Assembly: GCF_016056295.1 (NCBI RefSeq)
Contig: NZ_JAECZB010000002.1
Location: 1 to 64,000 of the forward strand
Origin: Atlanticothrix silvestris CENA357
GTDB lineage: Bacteria; Cyanobacteriota; Cyanobacteriia; Cyanobacteriales; Nostocaceae
Length of the DNA: 64,000 nucleotides
Direction: 5' to 3'
Under the pieces are notes generated by a model. It saw only the letters and a list, made by a program, of their open reading frames with translations, searched no databases and was not told the origin of the DNA. Below, piece by piece: positions 27,135 to 37,275 of this stretch. The translations under genes were made by a program, and so were the position numbers. Numbering within the stretch: position 1 is the stretch's first letter; every line of letters begins with the position of its first letter.

Positions 27135-27336
27135 TTTTTCTCCTAAATGTTATTAGTTAGTTGTTAGTTGTCAGTTGTCAGTTGTTAGTTGTTATAAGAC
27201 TAGTATTTGATTTTTGAGAAGCATTGCCTCTTGATTACCTAAGTAAATAATTTGATTGATCAAATCATATTCCTATGGTTGTTTTGTCTTTACCACTGAC
27301 CACTGACCACTGACCACTGACCACTGACTACTGAAC
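27135..27336. repeat. Heptamer repeats between urtA and urtB
   Basis: Two arrays of 7-mers: GTTAGTT/GTCAGTT units around 27154-27194 and ACTGACC units around 27294-27328. The two are roughly complementary and could pair as a long hairpin in the mRNA, which may lower expression of urtBCDE relative to urtA. Confidence 0.7.
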
Positions 27337-28650
27337 TTAAACTTTCTTGTATTTACCACCTTTCGCTGGGTCAGTCCAGTCACAAGCAAATCCCTTGGTC
27401 TCTTTCACAAATTGATTCCAGGGAACTGGCTCAACTGGTGCAGGAGTAGCATAAACGATATCAAACAAACCATCGTCCCTGACTTGACCAATCCGCACAA
27501 TTTTAGATATATGATGATTGGCGTTCATTGTCACTTTACCTTCGGGCGCATCTATAGTTTGACCGGATGCCGCCGCACGCACTTTAGCTAAATCAGTTGT
27601 GCCAGCTTTTTCTACTGCTTGCTTCCATAAATAAACTGCGATGTATGCTGCTTCCATTGGGTCATTTGTGACTCGATTTTCGCCGTACTCTTTCTTGAAA
27701 GCGGCGACAAACTTCTTGTTAGCAGGTGTGTCTACCGTTTGAAAGTAATTCCAAGCAGCATAATGATCTTTGAGATACTCTACACCAATTGCTTTGACTT
27801 CTTCTTCGGCGATGCTTACAGACATGGAGGGATATTTGTCTGGTGTTAATCCAGCACCTTTCAATTGTTTGAAGAAAGCAACGTTGCTGTCTCCATTTAA
27901 GGTATTGTAAATCACTCCACCATTGGGCAAATTTTGCTTGATTTTAGTAATAATTGGTGTAACTTCTGTGTTACCCAGCGGTAAATAATCCTCTCCGACT
28001 GTTTTTCCGCCTAATGCTTCTAGTTGGGCTTTAATAATTGTGTTAGCAGTCCGGGGAAAAACGTAGTCAGAGCCAACTAAGAAAAATTCTTTTCCCTTAT
28101 TTTTCAACAACCAATCAACAGATGGTTCAATTTGTTGATTTGGCGCAGCGCCAGTGTAGAAAATATTTTTAGAACATTCTTGACCTTCATATTGCACTGG
28201 ATACCAGAGCATGTGGTCTTTGCTCTCAAATACTGGCTTGACATTTTTGCGACTAGCAGAAGTCCAACAACCAAATACTACAGCGACTTTATCTTGATCA
28301 ATGAGCTTAGTGGCTTTTTCCCTAAAAGTATCCCAGTTAGAAGCACCATCTTCGGTAATTGCTTCAATTTGTTTACCTAAAACACCACCATTCGCATTAA
28401 TTTCTTTGATGGCTAGTTTTTCAGCATCAACAACGCTTTTTTCACTAATAGCCATTGTGCCACTGAGGGAGTGCAAAATACCTACCTTGATGGTGTCACC
28501 AGCAGCAGCGACAGGAGAAGCACTGGGAGAGCCTGCTGGTGTGCTAGTAGCCGTTGGTGAGTTGTTCACGCAAGCCTTCAGAAAAATGGTGCTACCGAGA
28601 CTTACAGAACCAGCAATCAAAAACTTCCGGCGGTTAAATCGTTTACCCAT
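27337..28650 (-). CDS. urtA: Urea ABC transporter substrate-binding protein UrtA
   Basis: The urea-binding protein of the importer, 437 residues. The N-terminus has a twin-arginine-like NRRKFLIAG and a lipobox LKAC with the lipidated Cys at residue 27, followed by a Ser/Pro/Thr linker. The binding domain begins [19 protein letters not shown] and carries [16 protein letters not shown] and [12 protein letters not shown], as in other UrtA proteins. It is first in urtABCDE and follows an NtcA-type promoter. Expression should rise under nitrogen limitation. Confidence 0.95.
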   Translation of the reverse strand: MGKRFNRRKFLIAGSVSLGSTIFLKACVNNSPTATSTPAGSPSASPVAAAGDTIKVGILHSLSGTMAISEKSVVDAEKLAIKEINANGGVLGKQIEAITEDGASNWDTFREKATKLIDQDKVAVVFGCWTSASRKNVKPVFESKDHMLWYPVQYEGQECSKNIFYTGAAPNQQIEPSVDWLLKNKGKEFFLVGSDYVFPRTANTIIKAQLEALGGKTVGEDYLPLGNTEVTPIITKIKQNLPNGGVIYNTLNGDSNVAFFKQLKGAGLTPDKYPSMSVSIAEEEVKAIGVEYLKDHYAAWNYFQTVDTPANKKFVAAFKKEYGENRVTNDPMEAAYIAVYLWKQAVEKAGTTDLAKVRAAASGQTIDAPEGKVTMNANHHISKIVRIGQVRDDGLFDIVYATPAPVEPVPWNQFVKETKGFACDWTDPAKGGKYKKV

Positions 28651-28724
28651 AATTTTTGTAAATTTTCCTCTTAAATTAATCAGCTAGTTCATAGGATGCT
28701 GACAATATCAACCTTTAGAATGTG

Positions 28725-28767
28725 ATATTAGTGTGATAATTGACAATCAAAAAGTTATTTTTGATAC
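28725..28767 (-). promoter_or_regulatory. NtcA-type promoter of the urt operon
   Basis: On the minus strand GTATCAAAAATAAC (28767-28754) fits GTA-N8-TAC with one mismatch. After 23 bases comes TAATAT (28730-28725), a good -10 box of the TAN3T form. This is the arrangement of NtcA-activated class II promoters, which use an NtcA site instead of a -35 box. The predicted transcription start is near 28718, about 70 bases before the urtA ATG. Confidence 0.75.
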
Positions 28768-28829
28768 ATTTTGCTGCGTTTAGTTAACCAAAAATTAACC
28801 ACGTTAATAAAAATTAATATGTAAAGTTA

Positions 28830-29978
28830 TTACCAGCTGTTATTAGATAGCTGAATAATAATCTCATCTGACTTGCCAGTTGCAAAATTCGCAAAGCGTT
28901 CTGCCAAGGGTGGTACAATCACCAGAGGGTTACTAAACCCAGAGAAAATATGAACGCTTTCAAATCCTGGGATAGCACCAATTAAGGGAAGGTCATTGTT
29001 ACTAAATGCCACCAAGCAATGATGCCAAGTTCCTGGTAAATTCTTCAACGCTGGTAAAACTTGCCCAACACTTTTTCGTAACCACTTTTCACTTTCTTGA
29101 GAGTTTACCTCGGCATGAGGATTCGTAAGAATACGGCTAATTTGTCCTAAGCGTAAGCTACCATCTGGAAATTGAACTGCACCTGCATCTAAAATCGGTG
29201 GTACTAATTCATTACCAGATTCGTTCCACAATTCATCAACTTGTGTAGATTCAGCTTCTAATTGAAACCGTTGCAAATGAGCTGGCATAACTAAGGTGCT
29301 TAACTGCAAATCAACAGGTGGGGTTTCAATGATTTCTGCGTGGGTAAAATACAGTTTGATAGGAATACCAGCTGATTTTAGTAAGGTTCGGCTAAGTCCA
29401 CCCGCGCAAATCACAACGTTAGCGCTGTGGTAAGTTGCAGTGGTTGTACTAACACCGTCTGTTAATATTTGCAGTACTTGGATAATCTGCATTTCGCCCC
29501 CAGCCCTCATAAAAGCTTGAATGTAGGCTTGGACAGTTTTTTCTGGGTGAATATGACCATGTTTGACAGTTAAAGCCCCAGATATTGCTTGCGGGTTTAG
29601 CAGTGGTTCTAACTCACAAGCTGCTTGAGGGTTGAGTAAACGGGGCGGTATGCCAAAACGGCTATATGACGCGGCAGTTGCTTCTGGGTCGCTATCCGCT
29701 GCAATGGTTAGCAATAAATCTAATTCTCGAAATTGAATATCAGCGTCTAATTCTTGAGGTAGGATGTGGTAGCGATCGCGCGCTTGCTGGCATAATTGGC
29801 GAGTCAGTGGTGTAGTTCCAGACCAATAGGCCAGCCCACCATAGCTAAAGCGAGTTGCATTTTGTGGTGTTTGATTTTGTTCTAACAACAACACAGCAAA
29901 ACCTTTTTTGGTCAGTTCGTAAGCGAGTGCGGCACCTGTAATTCCAGCACCAACAACAATCCAGTCGTAGGTTTTCAT
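28830..29978 (-). CDS. FAD-dependent amino acid oxidase-like protein (DAO family)
   Basis: A 382-residue flavoprotein of the DAO/glycine-oxidase-like family. The Rossmann motif VVGAGITGAALAYEL starts at residue 8, followed by VLLLEQN. A later VICAGG and SNNDLPLIGAIPGFE near the C-terminus are usual in the family. The ATG at 29978 is taken as the start; the longer frame would begin at TTG inside a repeat-like leader. The substrate is not clear (amino acid, glycine or sarcosine). It stands alone, reading towards urtA. Confidence 0.83.
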   Translation of the reverse strand: MKTYDWIVVGAGITGAALAYELTKKGFAVLLLEQNQTPQNATRFSYGGLAYWSGTTPLTRQLCQQARDRYHILPQELDADIQFRELDLLLTIAADSDPEATAASYSRFGIPPRLLNPQAACELEPLLNPQAISGALTVKHGHIHPEKTVQAYIQAFMRAGGEMQIIQVLQILTDGVSTTTATYHSANVVICAGGLSRTLLKSAGIPIKLYFTHAEIIETPPVDLQLSTLVMPAHLQRFQLEAESTQVDELWNESGNELVPPILDAGAVQFPDGSLRLGQISRILTNPHAEVNSQESEKWLRKSVGQVLPALKNLPGTWHHCLVAFSNNDLPLIGAIPGFESVHIFSGFSNPLVIVPPLAERFANFATGKSDEIIIQLSNNSW

Positions 29979-30199
29979 ATTTTTTATCTCACGCAAAGGC
30001 GCAAAGGCGCAAAGGAATAAATATATGGTCGAAATAGATGAAATAAAACTGCTGTAATTACAAATTAATATTTAGTCGTCTGCAAATGTTGTACCAGATA
30101 TTCTCCCGCAAGGATAGGCGGATCAAGTAGTTTTGATATCTGCTACTCCTCTTTTCGGTAAAATAACTTGGCAACTCAGCAAAAAACAGCTTAATAATC

Positions 30200-31072
30200 A
30201 TGGCTCAAGCTAGTATTGGGATTATTGGTGGTAGTGGTCTATACAAAATGGATGCACTCAAAGATGTGGAAGAAGTGCAAGTGCAAACACCTTTTGGTTC
30301 GCCTTCTGATGCTTTGATTTTGGGAACCTTGAATGAAACACGAGTAGCTTTTTTAGCGCGTCATGGTCGTAATCATACTCTGTTGCCTTCTGAGTTACCG
30401 TTTCGTGCCAATATTCATGCCATGAAGCAAATAGGTGCGGAGTATTTAATCTCAGCTAGTGCCGTAGGTTCTTTGAAGGAAGAAGCAAAACCACTGGATA
30501 TGGTGGTTCCCAATCAATTTATTGACAGGACGAAAAATCGAGTTTCGACGTTTTTTGGTGAAGGAATTGTTGCTCACATTGCCTTCGGCGACCCGATTTG
30601 TCAAAATTTAGCTGGAGTTTTAGCAGATGCGATCGCTTCTCTAAATTTACCAGAAGTTAACCTACATCGCGGCGGTACTTATGTGTGCATGGAAGGGCCA
30701 GCCTTTTCTACTAAAGCAGAATCAAATCTTTATCGCAGCTGGGATGCAACAGTGATTGGGATGACGAATTTACCAGAGGCGAAGTTAGCCAGGGAAGCAG
30801 AAATCGCTTATGCAACTTTAGCGCTGGTGACAGATTATGATTGTTGGCATCCAGACCATGATAGCGTGACGGTAGAAATGGTGATTGGTAATTTGCAGCG
30901 CAATGCCGTTAATGCTCAAAAAGTAATTCAAGAAACTGTCAAACGCTTAAGTAAAAATCCCCCGTCTAGTGATGCACATTCCGCTTTAAAGTATGCAATT
31001 TTGACTCAATTAGACAAAGCACCACAGGCAACAAAAGAGAAGTTGAAGTTATTGTTGCAAAAATACTTGTAG
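30200..31072 (+). CDS. mtnP: 5'-Methylthioadenosine phosphorylase MtnP
   Basis: The enzyme cleaves methylthioadenosine with phosphate to adenine and methylthioribose-1-phosphate, in methionine salvage. The 290 residues start [50 protein letters not shown] and [15 protein letters not shown] are signature segments for phosphate and base binding. The NLPEAKLA form is typical of MTA rather than purine nucleoside phosphorylases. No other methionine salvage gene is nearby. Confidence 0.93.
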   Translation: MAQASIGIIGGSGLYKMDALKDVEEVQVQTPFGSPSDALILGTLNETRVAFLARHGRNHTLLPSELPFRANIHAMKQIGAEYLISASAVGSLKEEAKPLDMVVPNQFIDRTKNRVSTFFGEGIVAHIAFGDPICQNLAGVLADAIASLNLPEVNLHRGGTYVCMEGPAFSTKAESNLYRSWDATVIGMTNLPEAKLAREAEIAYATLALVTDYDCWHPDHDSVTVEMVIGNLQRNAVNAQKVIQETVKRLSKNPPSSDAHSALKYAILTQLDKAPQATKEKLKLLLQKYL

Positions 31073-31774
31073 GCTCATAGCAGGGGGTAGTGAGCAGTTA
31101 ACAGTTAACAGTGAAAACTGATAGATGACTGATAACTGATAACTGTCTATGTTCCCCGTGATGAACCTGGGCAACCCAAAGAAGATTATCCGGGGTTATA
31201 TCGGAGCAATTTTAAATAGCAGCCAGACCCGTTGCCCAAAGATAAACAGCGGGGTTATTTAGACGATTAAGTTTCGGGGCAAAGGTGGCAAGTACCGCGA
31301 GATAGAACTGGATCACAAGACATCTTCGTTGTTTAAAAAAGATGCAGGTACGGGTACCATGCTGCCCAGATTTTAAGCGTAATGTATTTTTATACCTGAT
31401 GATGAGTAGAAAATCTGCGATCGCAATTTACACTGACCAGAGATATACGGGTTTTCTGAAAATAAAAGGAAAACTTATGATTTGAATTGGAAATTACTTG
31501 GCATATCCATGTTAAACAATCGCAAATTTGTGCGAATTTAAATATATGACTTAATTACATAGAATTTTGGGTCTTAATAGATATTGATCTATAGAAGTTA
31601 CTGTGGGACAGCAACACCTTCCAGCCCATTCGGAGAGCGGCCATCTTTGAGCCCCCCTGCCGACAGGTGTTCGCCTAAAACCTGTCGGCAGGGTTGAAGC
31701 GCTGCACCCTTACTTCTTAAAGCTCACTTATCACAATAATAGCTCTTTTTTAGAGGAGGCAGAAGGAGGTATTC
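31073..31774. other. Gap before sbtA with decayed coding-like sequence
   Basis: Repeat-like GATAACTGATAACTG units lie near 31100-31147. From 31151 to about 31320 one frame reads coding-like but has three stops (VPRDEPGQPKEDYPGLYRS, then DPLPKDKQRGYLDD). A second frame, from ATG 31161 to TAA 31374, has one TAG. I recognise neither. From about 31600 the sequence turns GC-richer and leads into the sbtA hairpin and ribosome binding site. Confidence 0.4.
31655..31693 (+). promoter_or_regulatory. Strong hairpin in the sbtA leader
   Basis: Perfect 14-bp arms (CCCTGCCGACAGGT at 31655-31668, ACCTGTCGGCAGGG at 31680-31693) with an 11-base loop, 81 bases before the sbtA ATG. No T run follows, so it is not a plain terminator. 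It could be an RNA control element, a protein site, or the edge of an inserted cassette. Confidence 0.55.
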
Positions 31775-32980
31775 ATGGATTTTTTGTCCTTGTTCTTAAC
31801 GGACTTCGTTAAGCAGTTGCAGTCACCAACACTCGGGTTTTTGATTGGTGGTATGGTCATTGCCGCTCTCGGTAGCGAATTGGTAATTCCAGAGGCGATT
31901 TGTCAGATCATCGTCTTCATGTTGCTCACCAAAATCGGTCTGACCGGTGGTATTGCGATCCGCAATTCCAACCTGACGGAGATGGTGTTACCCGCAGCGT
32001 CTGCTGTAGCAGTAGGAATTCTTGTTGTATTCATCGCGCGCTATACGTTGGCCAAGCTGCCGAACGTCAAAATCTTGGATGCGATTGCGACCGGGGGATT
32101 GTTTGGTGCGGTGAGTGGCTCTACCATGGCCGCCGCCCTGACGCTACTAGAAGAACAAAAAATGCCATACGAGGCATGGGCTGCCGCACTCTATCCCTTC
32201 ATGGATATCCCAGCGCTCGTAACGGCGATTGTGGTGGCCAACATTTATCTCAACCACAAGAAGAAGCGTAGGGCAGCAGGCGAGCCTCTCAGCAAGCAGG
32301 AGTATTCTAGTCCCGCAGGAGAATATACCAGTACCGCAGGCCCGGCTTTCAGTACCGCAGGCCCATCTCTCCCCGTAGGCACGTCTTTCAGTACCACAGG
32401 CGATTATCCCAGTCCCGCAGGTGATTATCCCAGCACCCGACAAGAGTATCTCAGAAAGCAGCAGTCTGCGGATAATCGGGTCAAAATATGGCCGATCGTG
32501 CAGGAAAGCCTCCAGGGTCCTGCCCTATCGGCAATGTTGCTCGGCATTGCTCTTGGCCTGTTCACCCAGCCGGAAAGTGTCTACAAAAGCTTCTACGACC
32601 CCCTCTTCCGCGGCTTGCTTTCGATCTTGATGCTGGTCATGGGTATGGAGGCTTGGTCAAGACTTGGCGAACTGCGCAAGGTAGCCCAGTGGTACGTCGT
32701 GTATAGCGTAGTGGCACCGCTGCTGCATGGGTTCATCGCCTTCGGTCTCGGTATGATTGCCCACTACACTACAGGATTCAGCATGGGCGGTGTTGTGATT
32801 CTGGCCGTCATCGCCGCCTCCAGTTCAGACATCTCAGGCCCACCCACATTGCGAGCCGGGATTCCGTCGGCCAATCCATCTGCCTACATTGGTGCCTCCA
32901 CAGCTATCGGTACACCCATTGCGATTGGCGTGGCAATACCACTCTTCCTCGGACTCGCCCAGGCGATCAGCGGCAGCTAA
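31775..32980 (+). CDS. sbtA: Sodium-dependent bicarbonate transporter SbtA
   Basis: SbtA imports bicarbonate with sodium across the plasma membrane as part of the CO2-concentrating mechanism. The 401 residues begin MDFLSLFLTDFVKQLQSPTL and show the two inverted helical halves, with LTKIGLTGGIAIRNSNLTEM, FGAVSGSTMAAALTLLEEQ and AASSSDISGPPTLRAGIPSA as signatures. The cytoplasmic loop at ~165-235 is enlarged by seven heptapeptide units. AGGAGGT precedes the ATG. GC is 34 of 60 at 32521-32580 and no HIP1 site is seen in the gene, unlike the neighbours, so it was probably acquired. sbtB follows 93 bases later. Confidence 0.95.
   Translation: MDFLSLFLTDFVKQLQSPTLGFLIGGMVIAALGSELVIPEAICQIIVFMLLTKIGLTGGIAIRNSNLTEMVLPAASAVAVGILVVFIARYTLAKLPNVKILDAIATGGLFGAVSGSTMAAALTLLEEQKMPYEAWAAALYPFMDIPALVTAIVVANIYLNHKKKRRAAGEPLSKQEYSSPAGEYTSTAGPAFSTAGPSLPVGTSFSTTGDYPSPAGDYPSTRQEYLRKQQSADNRVKIWPIVQESLQGPALSAMLLGIALGLFTQPESVYKSFYDPLFRGLLSILMLVMGMEAWSRLGELRKVAQWYVVYSVVAPLLHGFIAFGLGMIAHYTTGFSMGGVVILAVIAASSSDISGPPTLRAGIPSANPSAYIGASTAIGTPIAIGVAIPLFLGLAQAISGS
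32309..32452 (+). repeat. In-frame 21-bp tandem repeats in sbtA
   Basis: Seven units, six of 21 bp and one of 18 bp, starting AGTCCCGCAGG or AGTACCGCAGG. They encode heptapeptides SPAGEYT, STAGPAF, STAGPSL, PVGTSF, STTGDYP, SPAGDYP and STRQEYL at residues ~179-226. They lie in the cytoplasmic loop between the two halves of SbtA. Confidence 0.88.
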
Positions 32981-33016
32981 TCCCAGACGGGTCGCAGTCT
33001 GTCGGCCCTACCTTGA

Positions 33017-33406
<390 letters not shown>

Positions 33407-33425
33407 ATCAATACAACACAGACCT

Positions 33426-33454
33426 AAAAAGCCGGGGCATGACCCCGGCTTTTT
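33426..33454 (+). terminator. Rho-independent terminator of sbtAB
   Basis: A perfect 12-bp stem, AAAAAGCCGGGG with CCCCGGCTTTTT, around a 5-base loop (CATGA), ending in a run of five T. It lies 20 bases after the sbtB stop and marks the right edge of the sbtAB cassette. Confidence 0.92.
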
Positions 33455-33482
33455 AGTAGCCGTGTTTCGTACCCGCGGGACG

Positions 33483-35126
33483 TTAGAACTTTTGCAACTG
33501 TTGCTGGAATTGTAACCAAGCTGCTGTTACTTGCATGTCTGAACTGGCGGCTTTTTTGAGCAAGACTACACTATCTTGAAAACCGATTATTCCATATTCT
33601 TGATGATTACTGAGTTGATCAACAAGTTTTACTAAATCTTGTAACTGTCTGCGATCATCTTTAAATGCCACTTGATATTGTTGTAATTGCCAAAGGTCAG
33701 CGATCGCATAATCTACTTTAGTTACTTCTTGAGCATCATTGCGTAATTCTAAAGCAGGTAAGCGCAGAATTTCTCGACGACCCGAAAGATGGGGTACAAG
33801 GTAAGTAGTGGCAGAGACGCTAGCATCTGGGGGAATTTGTGCTAGTAAGGGACGCATTTTAGCAACATGCTGCCACTGTTGAGGAAGCGATACATATACC
33901 CAAGGTTTGACAGAATCAGGGATTAGAAAATAAAAAGTCCGATTAGGGTTAGATGTAAAGCTAAAAAACAGCGATAGACAAATACAACCAATCCACAAGC
34001 GACGAACAGAAGGTTTAAATTTGTGCTGATGCTGTGACCACCAAAGAATTGCTCCGTAAAATAAGCCTGGTATAACAGTTAAAGCGTAGCGGACTGTAAT
34101 TGCCAGTACCAAACTTCCCTTACCCAAAAATAATTTTAAAAGCGGAAAACCGGCAATCATCCAAGCAGCAGGAGAAACAGCAGGTATAAAAGCTAACGGT
34201 AGCCATTGAGCGATTAAATATCTAATTGTTCTGTCTACAGGCGTTACCAGTTCTACTAATAACCGCCACGGATTGCTAACTATACCCCAAATAATCTCTA
34301 GGGTAGACGCTTCATTTCCATCAGCATACTGACCAAACCGTTCTATCATAAAGCGTTGGGAAATATCTTGAGAAAATAACGGCATGATCAAGTTGGTGAG
34401 AACCAACATATAACCAAAACTGAGAACGCAGACACTAATTCCAGCACGGGGAAAGCGTTTACTCAAAATCATGTAAATTCCCACGCCAAATAAGCCCACA
34501 CCAGAATCTTCCCGGACAGCCAAAATCAAAACTGTCATCAGCCAAAACAACCACCACCAACGCTTTTCCATTGCCAGGAGGAGGGTAAAAACAAAGAGGG
34601 GAATTTGGCTAATGTCGTGAAAGTTACTTAAGGTCGGGCCAATAACCGCATTAGCAGCATAAAAACTGGCAGTAATCATCACTGCCAATGGTGGCTGTAA
34701 ATATTGCCGTGCCAATATAGATAAAACTACACCCGCAGCGGTGATCAGTGTGACTTGTAGGACTGTTAAAGTCGCGGGAGAAGGAAATAAAGCATAGATT
34801 GGCCACCACAGCAATAAGGCTGGGGTAAAGTGTTGACCAAGGCGATGATAAAAAACTGTAGGAACTTCTCCGGCGTGGATAACGTTAGTAGAAAGACTAG
34901 AAGAAAGGGAACTTTGAAAAAAGCGACCGTGGAGATTATTCCAAAAAACTTGGTTAAAAATCCCTTGGTCAAAGGAAGCGTAAAAACTATAGTAACGGTG
35001 TAGGGTAAAGAACAAACATAAGATAAAAAAGACTCCTGCTAATTGCAGGATGGTAATGCTTGCATTGCCTCGCTCAAGCTTCCACTTTGACACTAGTTGC
35101 AGTTTATTGTGCATGTTTGACCACAT
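33483..35126 (-). CDS. DUF2079 polytopic membrane protein
   Basis: A ~547-residue membrane protein of the DUF2079 family. The N-terminal half shows about 10 membrane helices and the family signature FDQGIFNQVFWNNLHGRFF, then LGQHFTPALLLWWPIYALFP. The last ~150 residues are soluble (SVSATTYLVPHLSGRREILR), probably outside the cytoplasm. DUF2079 proteins resemble GT-C type enzymes, but the reaction is not known. Possible starts are GTG 35129, ATG 35126 or ATG 35114. It reads the same way as the Omp85 gene upstream, 100 bases away. Confidence 0.85.
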   Translation of the reverse strand: MWSNMHNKLQLVSKWKLERGNASITILQLAGVFFILCLFFTLHRYYSFYASFDQGIFNQVFWNNLHGRFFQSSLSSSLSTNVIHAGEVPTVFYHRLGQHFTPALLLWWPIYALFPSPATLTVLQVTLITAAGVVLSILARQYLQPPLAVMITASFYAANAVIGPTLSNFHDISQIPLFVFTLLLAMEKRWWWLFWLMTVLILAVREDSGVGLFGVGIYMILSKRFPRAGISVCVLSFGYMLVLTNLIMPLFSQDISQRFMIERFGQYADGNEASTLEIIWGIVSNPWRLLVELVTPVDRTIRYLIAQWLPLAFIPAVSPAAWMIAGFPLLKLFLGKGSLVLAITVRYALTVIPGLFYGAILWWSQHQHKFKPSVRRLWIGCICLSLFFSFTSNPNRTFYFLIPDSVKPWVYVSLPQQWQHVAKMRPLLAQIPPDASVSATTYLVPHLSGRREILRLPALELRNDAQEVTKVDYAIADLWQLQQYQVAFKDDRRQLQDLVKLVDQLSNHQEYGIIGFQDSVVLLKKAASSDMQVTAAWLQFQQQLQKF

Positions 35127-35229
35127 CACTCACTTAAAAGAGTGTATTTAAAAATGCGGAGCAAATAAGAGGCAAAATTGTAGTTTTGTAGAGTCAAATA
35201 AGAGAACAAGGGGCAGAACTCAATGCATG

Positions 35230-37275
35230 TTAAAACCGCTGCCCTATACCTAAATGCACTCTGCTTTCTCCTTGGTCATTAACACCATAATCAGCCCTGA
35301 TTAAGCCCAAAGGTGAGTCTAAACGTACCCCAGCCCCATAACCAAAGCCAGAACCTGGTTTATCCCGCACACCTGCGGGGTCTCCCAAGACGGTATCGCC
35401 AGAACCTAAATCAGAAGCAAAGTCAGCAAATAACACACCCCCTACTATAGGTAAAATAGGGAAGCGGTATTCTGCGGAAGCTAAGACATAACTGCGACCA
35501 TTGCCTACATCACCAGAGTCGTAACCACGGACTGAATTGGAACCACCCAAGTTAAAACTTTCATAAGGTGGCAAATCACCAATTACTGTCCCAGCTTGGA
35601 GATTCAAGGCGAATACTTGTGGCTGTTGACTATTAAATAATTTGACTGGTGTATATTGACTGTAATTTGCCCGGAGGCGATTGAGAGAGATATTACCTTG
35701 ACCGATGGGTACAGATTGTTCTGTACTCAAACTCAGTAACGAGCCTTGAGTGGGATTGTTGGGGTTATTTCTTTGGTCTTTGGTGGCGCTGAAAGATACA
35801 GTAGTCAAATCATCAATGCCAGTGCCACTTGCAGATAAAGGATTGCCTTGGGCATCAGTTGGGGTAACATTACCATCGCGATCGCGAATACTGGTGCGAG
35901 TATAGTTAAATCCTAGGGAAGTATCCCAGTCATCTATTGGTCTTTGCAGGCTAATACTACCGCCAATCTGACCTTCGCGGACTTTATCGCCGTTAGCTAG
36001 CTTGATATCATCATCAAAAGTTTCTGAGATTTCCCGACGACGAAAGGCATTTACACTATACCCCAAGCGATCGGGATTAGTTGAGCGATAAGGACTAGTA
36101 AATCTGGTATCAAATTGGAAATCACGGGCACTCAAACCCAGATTTGCAGACAAAGTATCGTTAGCACCATTAATATTTTGATCTTTATAGTTTAAAGTAC
36201 CTATTAACCCTTGATCGGCATTGTAACTACCACCAACGTTAATCGCACGCGCCCCATATTCTTTGAGTTCGTAGACCAAATCAACTTTATTGGCATCTCC
36301 TTCTAAAGCCACATTCACAGTTTCAAATAAGCCAGTACTATACAATTGCTGTATATCTTGCTGGACAGTATTTTCTTGGAAGATTTGACCAGGTTTAAGC
36401 TTTAATTGCTGTTGTAAAAAGTCTGTTTTGGTACGTCCCGCCACTGGTTCGCCCTTACTATCGAAGGTTTTGCCTTCGTCGTTAACAAAGCGGAATTTGA
36501 TATTACCCACTAAGCCTTCAGCTACATTAACGGTGAGGATTCCCTGACGGTTGGGTTTAATAGATAGCACCTGTGCAAGTTTATAACCATTGTCGGCATA
36601 CCATTTGTTAACTTGTTGTACTGCTTGCTGGAGTCCTGCGGGACTAATGGGTTTACCGACTTGAGATTGAAAACGTTCTTGAACTACTTGATAGGTGAGT
36701 GCTTTAGCACCAGAAAGTTCCAGCGATCGCACTACTATTGGTTGCACCTGATACACTACATTTAATCCTGTTGAGGTGCTGCGGCTATTAACGTTAACAC
36801 TGGCAAATAAACCAGTTTCTAAAATTGCCGCTACATCTTTTTGGAGTTGGTTTTGACTGGTTTCTCCACCTATTTGGGTTTTAATGATTTTACGGATAAT
36901 CTGCTGTAATTCTTCAGTGGCTCCCACTACCTGCACATCTGTAGCTGTAACCACTAAGTCTTGTTCAATTACGGGGTTTTTGGGTGAAGATGGGGTAACA
37001 GGAGGCGTGGGAGATGGTGGAAGAATTACGGGAGAATTTCCCTGAACCTTCGGGGTTAGTTCTACAGAATTGGGTGAAAATTGTTGAGCAACTACAATTT
37101 CTGGGGATGATATAGTCTTGACTTGTGCAGGCGTTTCTGCGATCGCTGGAACTATAAAGTTCTCAGTTTGTTCATTCTCAGATGCAGTTGTGGCAGTTGC
37201 AGCCATAACTTTTTGAGTAATATTGCTAGCCGCTAAAGTAGCTAAAGTAAAAAGCGTAGCAGAAGAAATTCGCAT
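35230..37275 (-). CDS. Omp85/BamA-family outer membrane protein
   Basis: A 681-residue outer-membrane assembly protein; BamA-type proteins insert beta-barrels. A signal peptide covers ~1-25. A Pro/Ser-rich linker to ~115 is typical of cyanobacterial Omp85. Three POTRA domains follow (~115-345), with VVQERFQSQVGKPISPAGL and FQENTVQQDIQQLYSTGLFE. The 16-strand barrel fills the rest; the L6-loop motif is SNSVRGYDSGDVG and the last strand ends SRVHLGIGQRF with the terminal Phe needed for assembly. Several paralogues normally exist per genome, so I give no symbol. Confidence 0.93.
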   Translation of the reverse strand: MRISSATLFTLATLAASNITQKVMAATATTASENEQTENFIVPAIAETPAQVKTISSPEIVVAQQFSPNSVELTPKVQGNSPVILPPSPTPPVTPSSPKNPVIEQDLVVTATDVQVVGATEELQQIIRKIIKTQIGGETSQNQLQKDVAAILETGLFASVNVNSRSTSTGLNVVYQVQPIVVRSLELSGAKALTYQVVQERFQSQVGKPISPAGLQQAVQQVNKWYADNGYKLAQVLSIKPNRQGILTVNVAEGLVGNIKFRFVNDEGKTFDSKGEPVAGRTKTDFLQQQLKLKPGQIFQENTVQQDIQQLYSTGLFETVNVALEGDANKVDLVYELKEYGARAINVGGSYNADQGLIGTLNYKDQNINGANDTLSANLGLSARDFQFDTRFTSPYRSTNPDRLGYSVNAFRRREISETFDDDIKLANGDKVREGQIGGSISLQRPIDDWDTSLGFNYTRTSIRDRDGNVTPTDAQGNPLSASGTGIDDLTTVSFSATKDQRNNPNNPTQGSLLSLSTEQSVPIGQGNISLNRLRANYSQYTPVKLFNSQQPQVFALNLQAGTVIGDLPPYESFNLGGSNSVRGYDSGDVGNGRSYVLASAEYRFPILPIVGGVLFADFASDLGSGDTVLGDPAGVRDKPGSGFGYGAGVRLDSPLGLIRADYGVNDQGESRVHLGIGQRF

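Noticed and set aside
32147-32443. 98-residue minus-strand ORF opposite sbtA
   Set aside because: It is the antisense reading of the 21-bp repeats in the SbtA loop.
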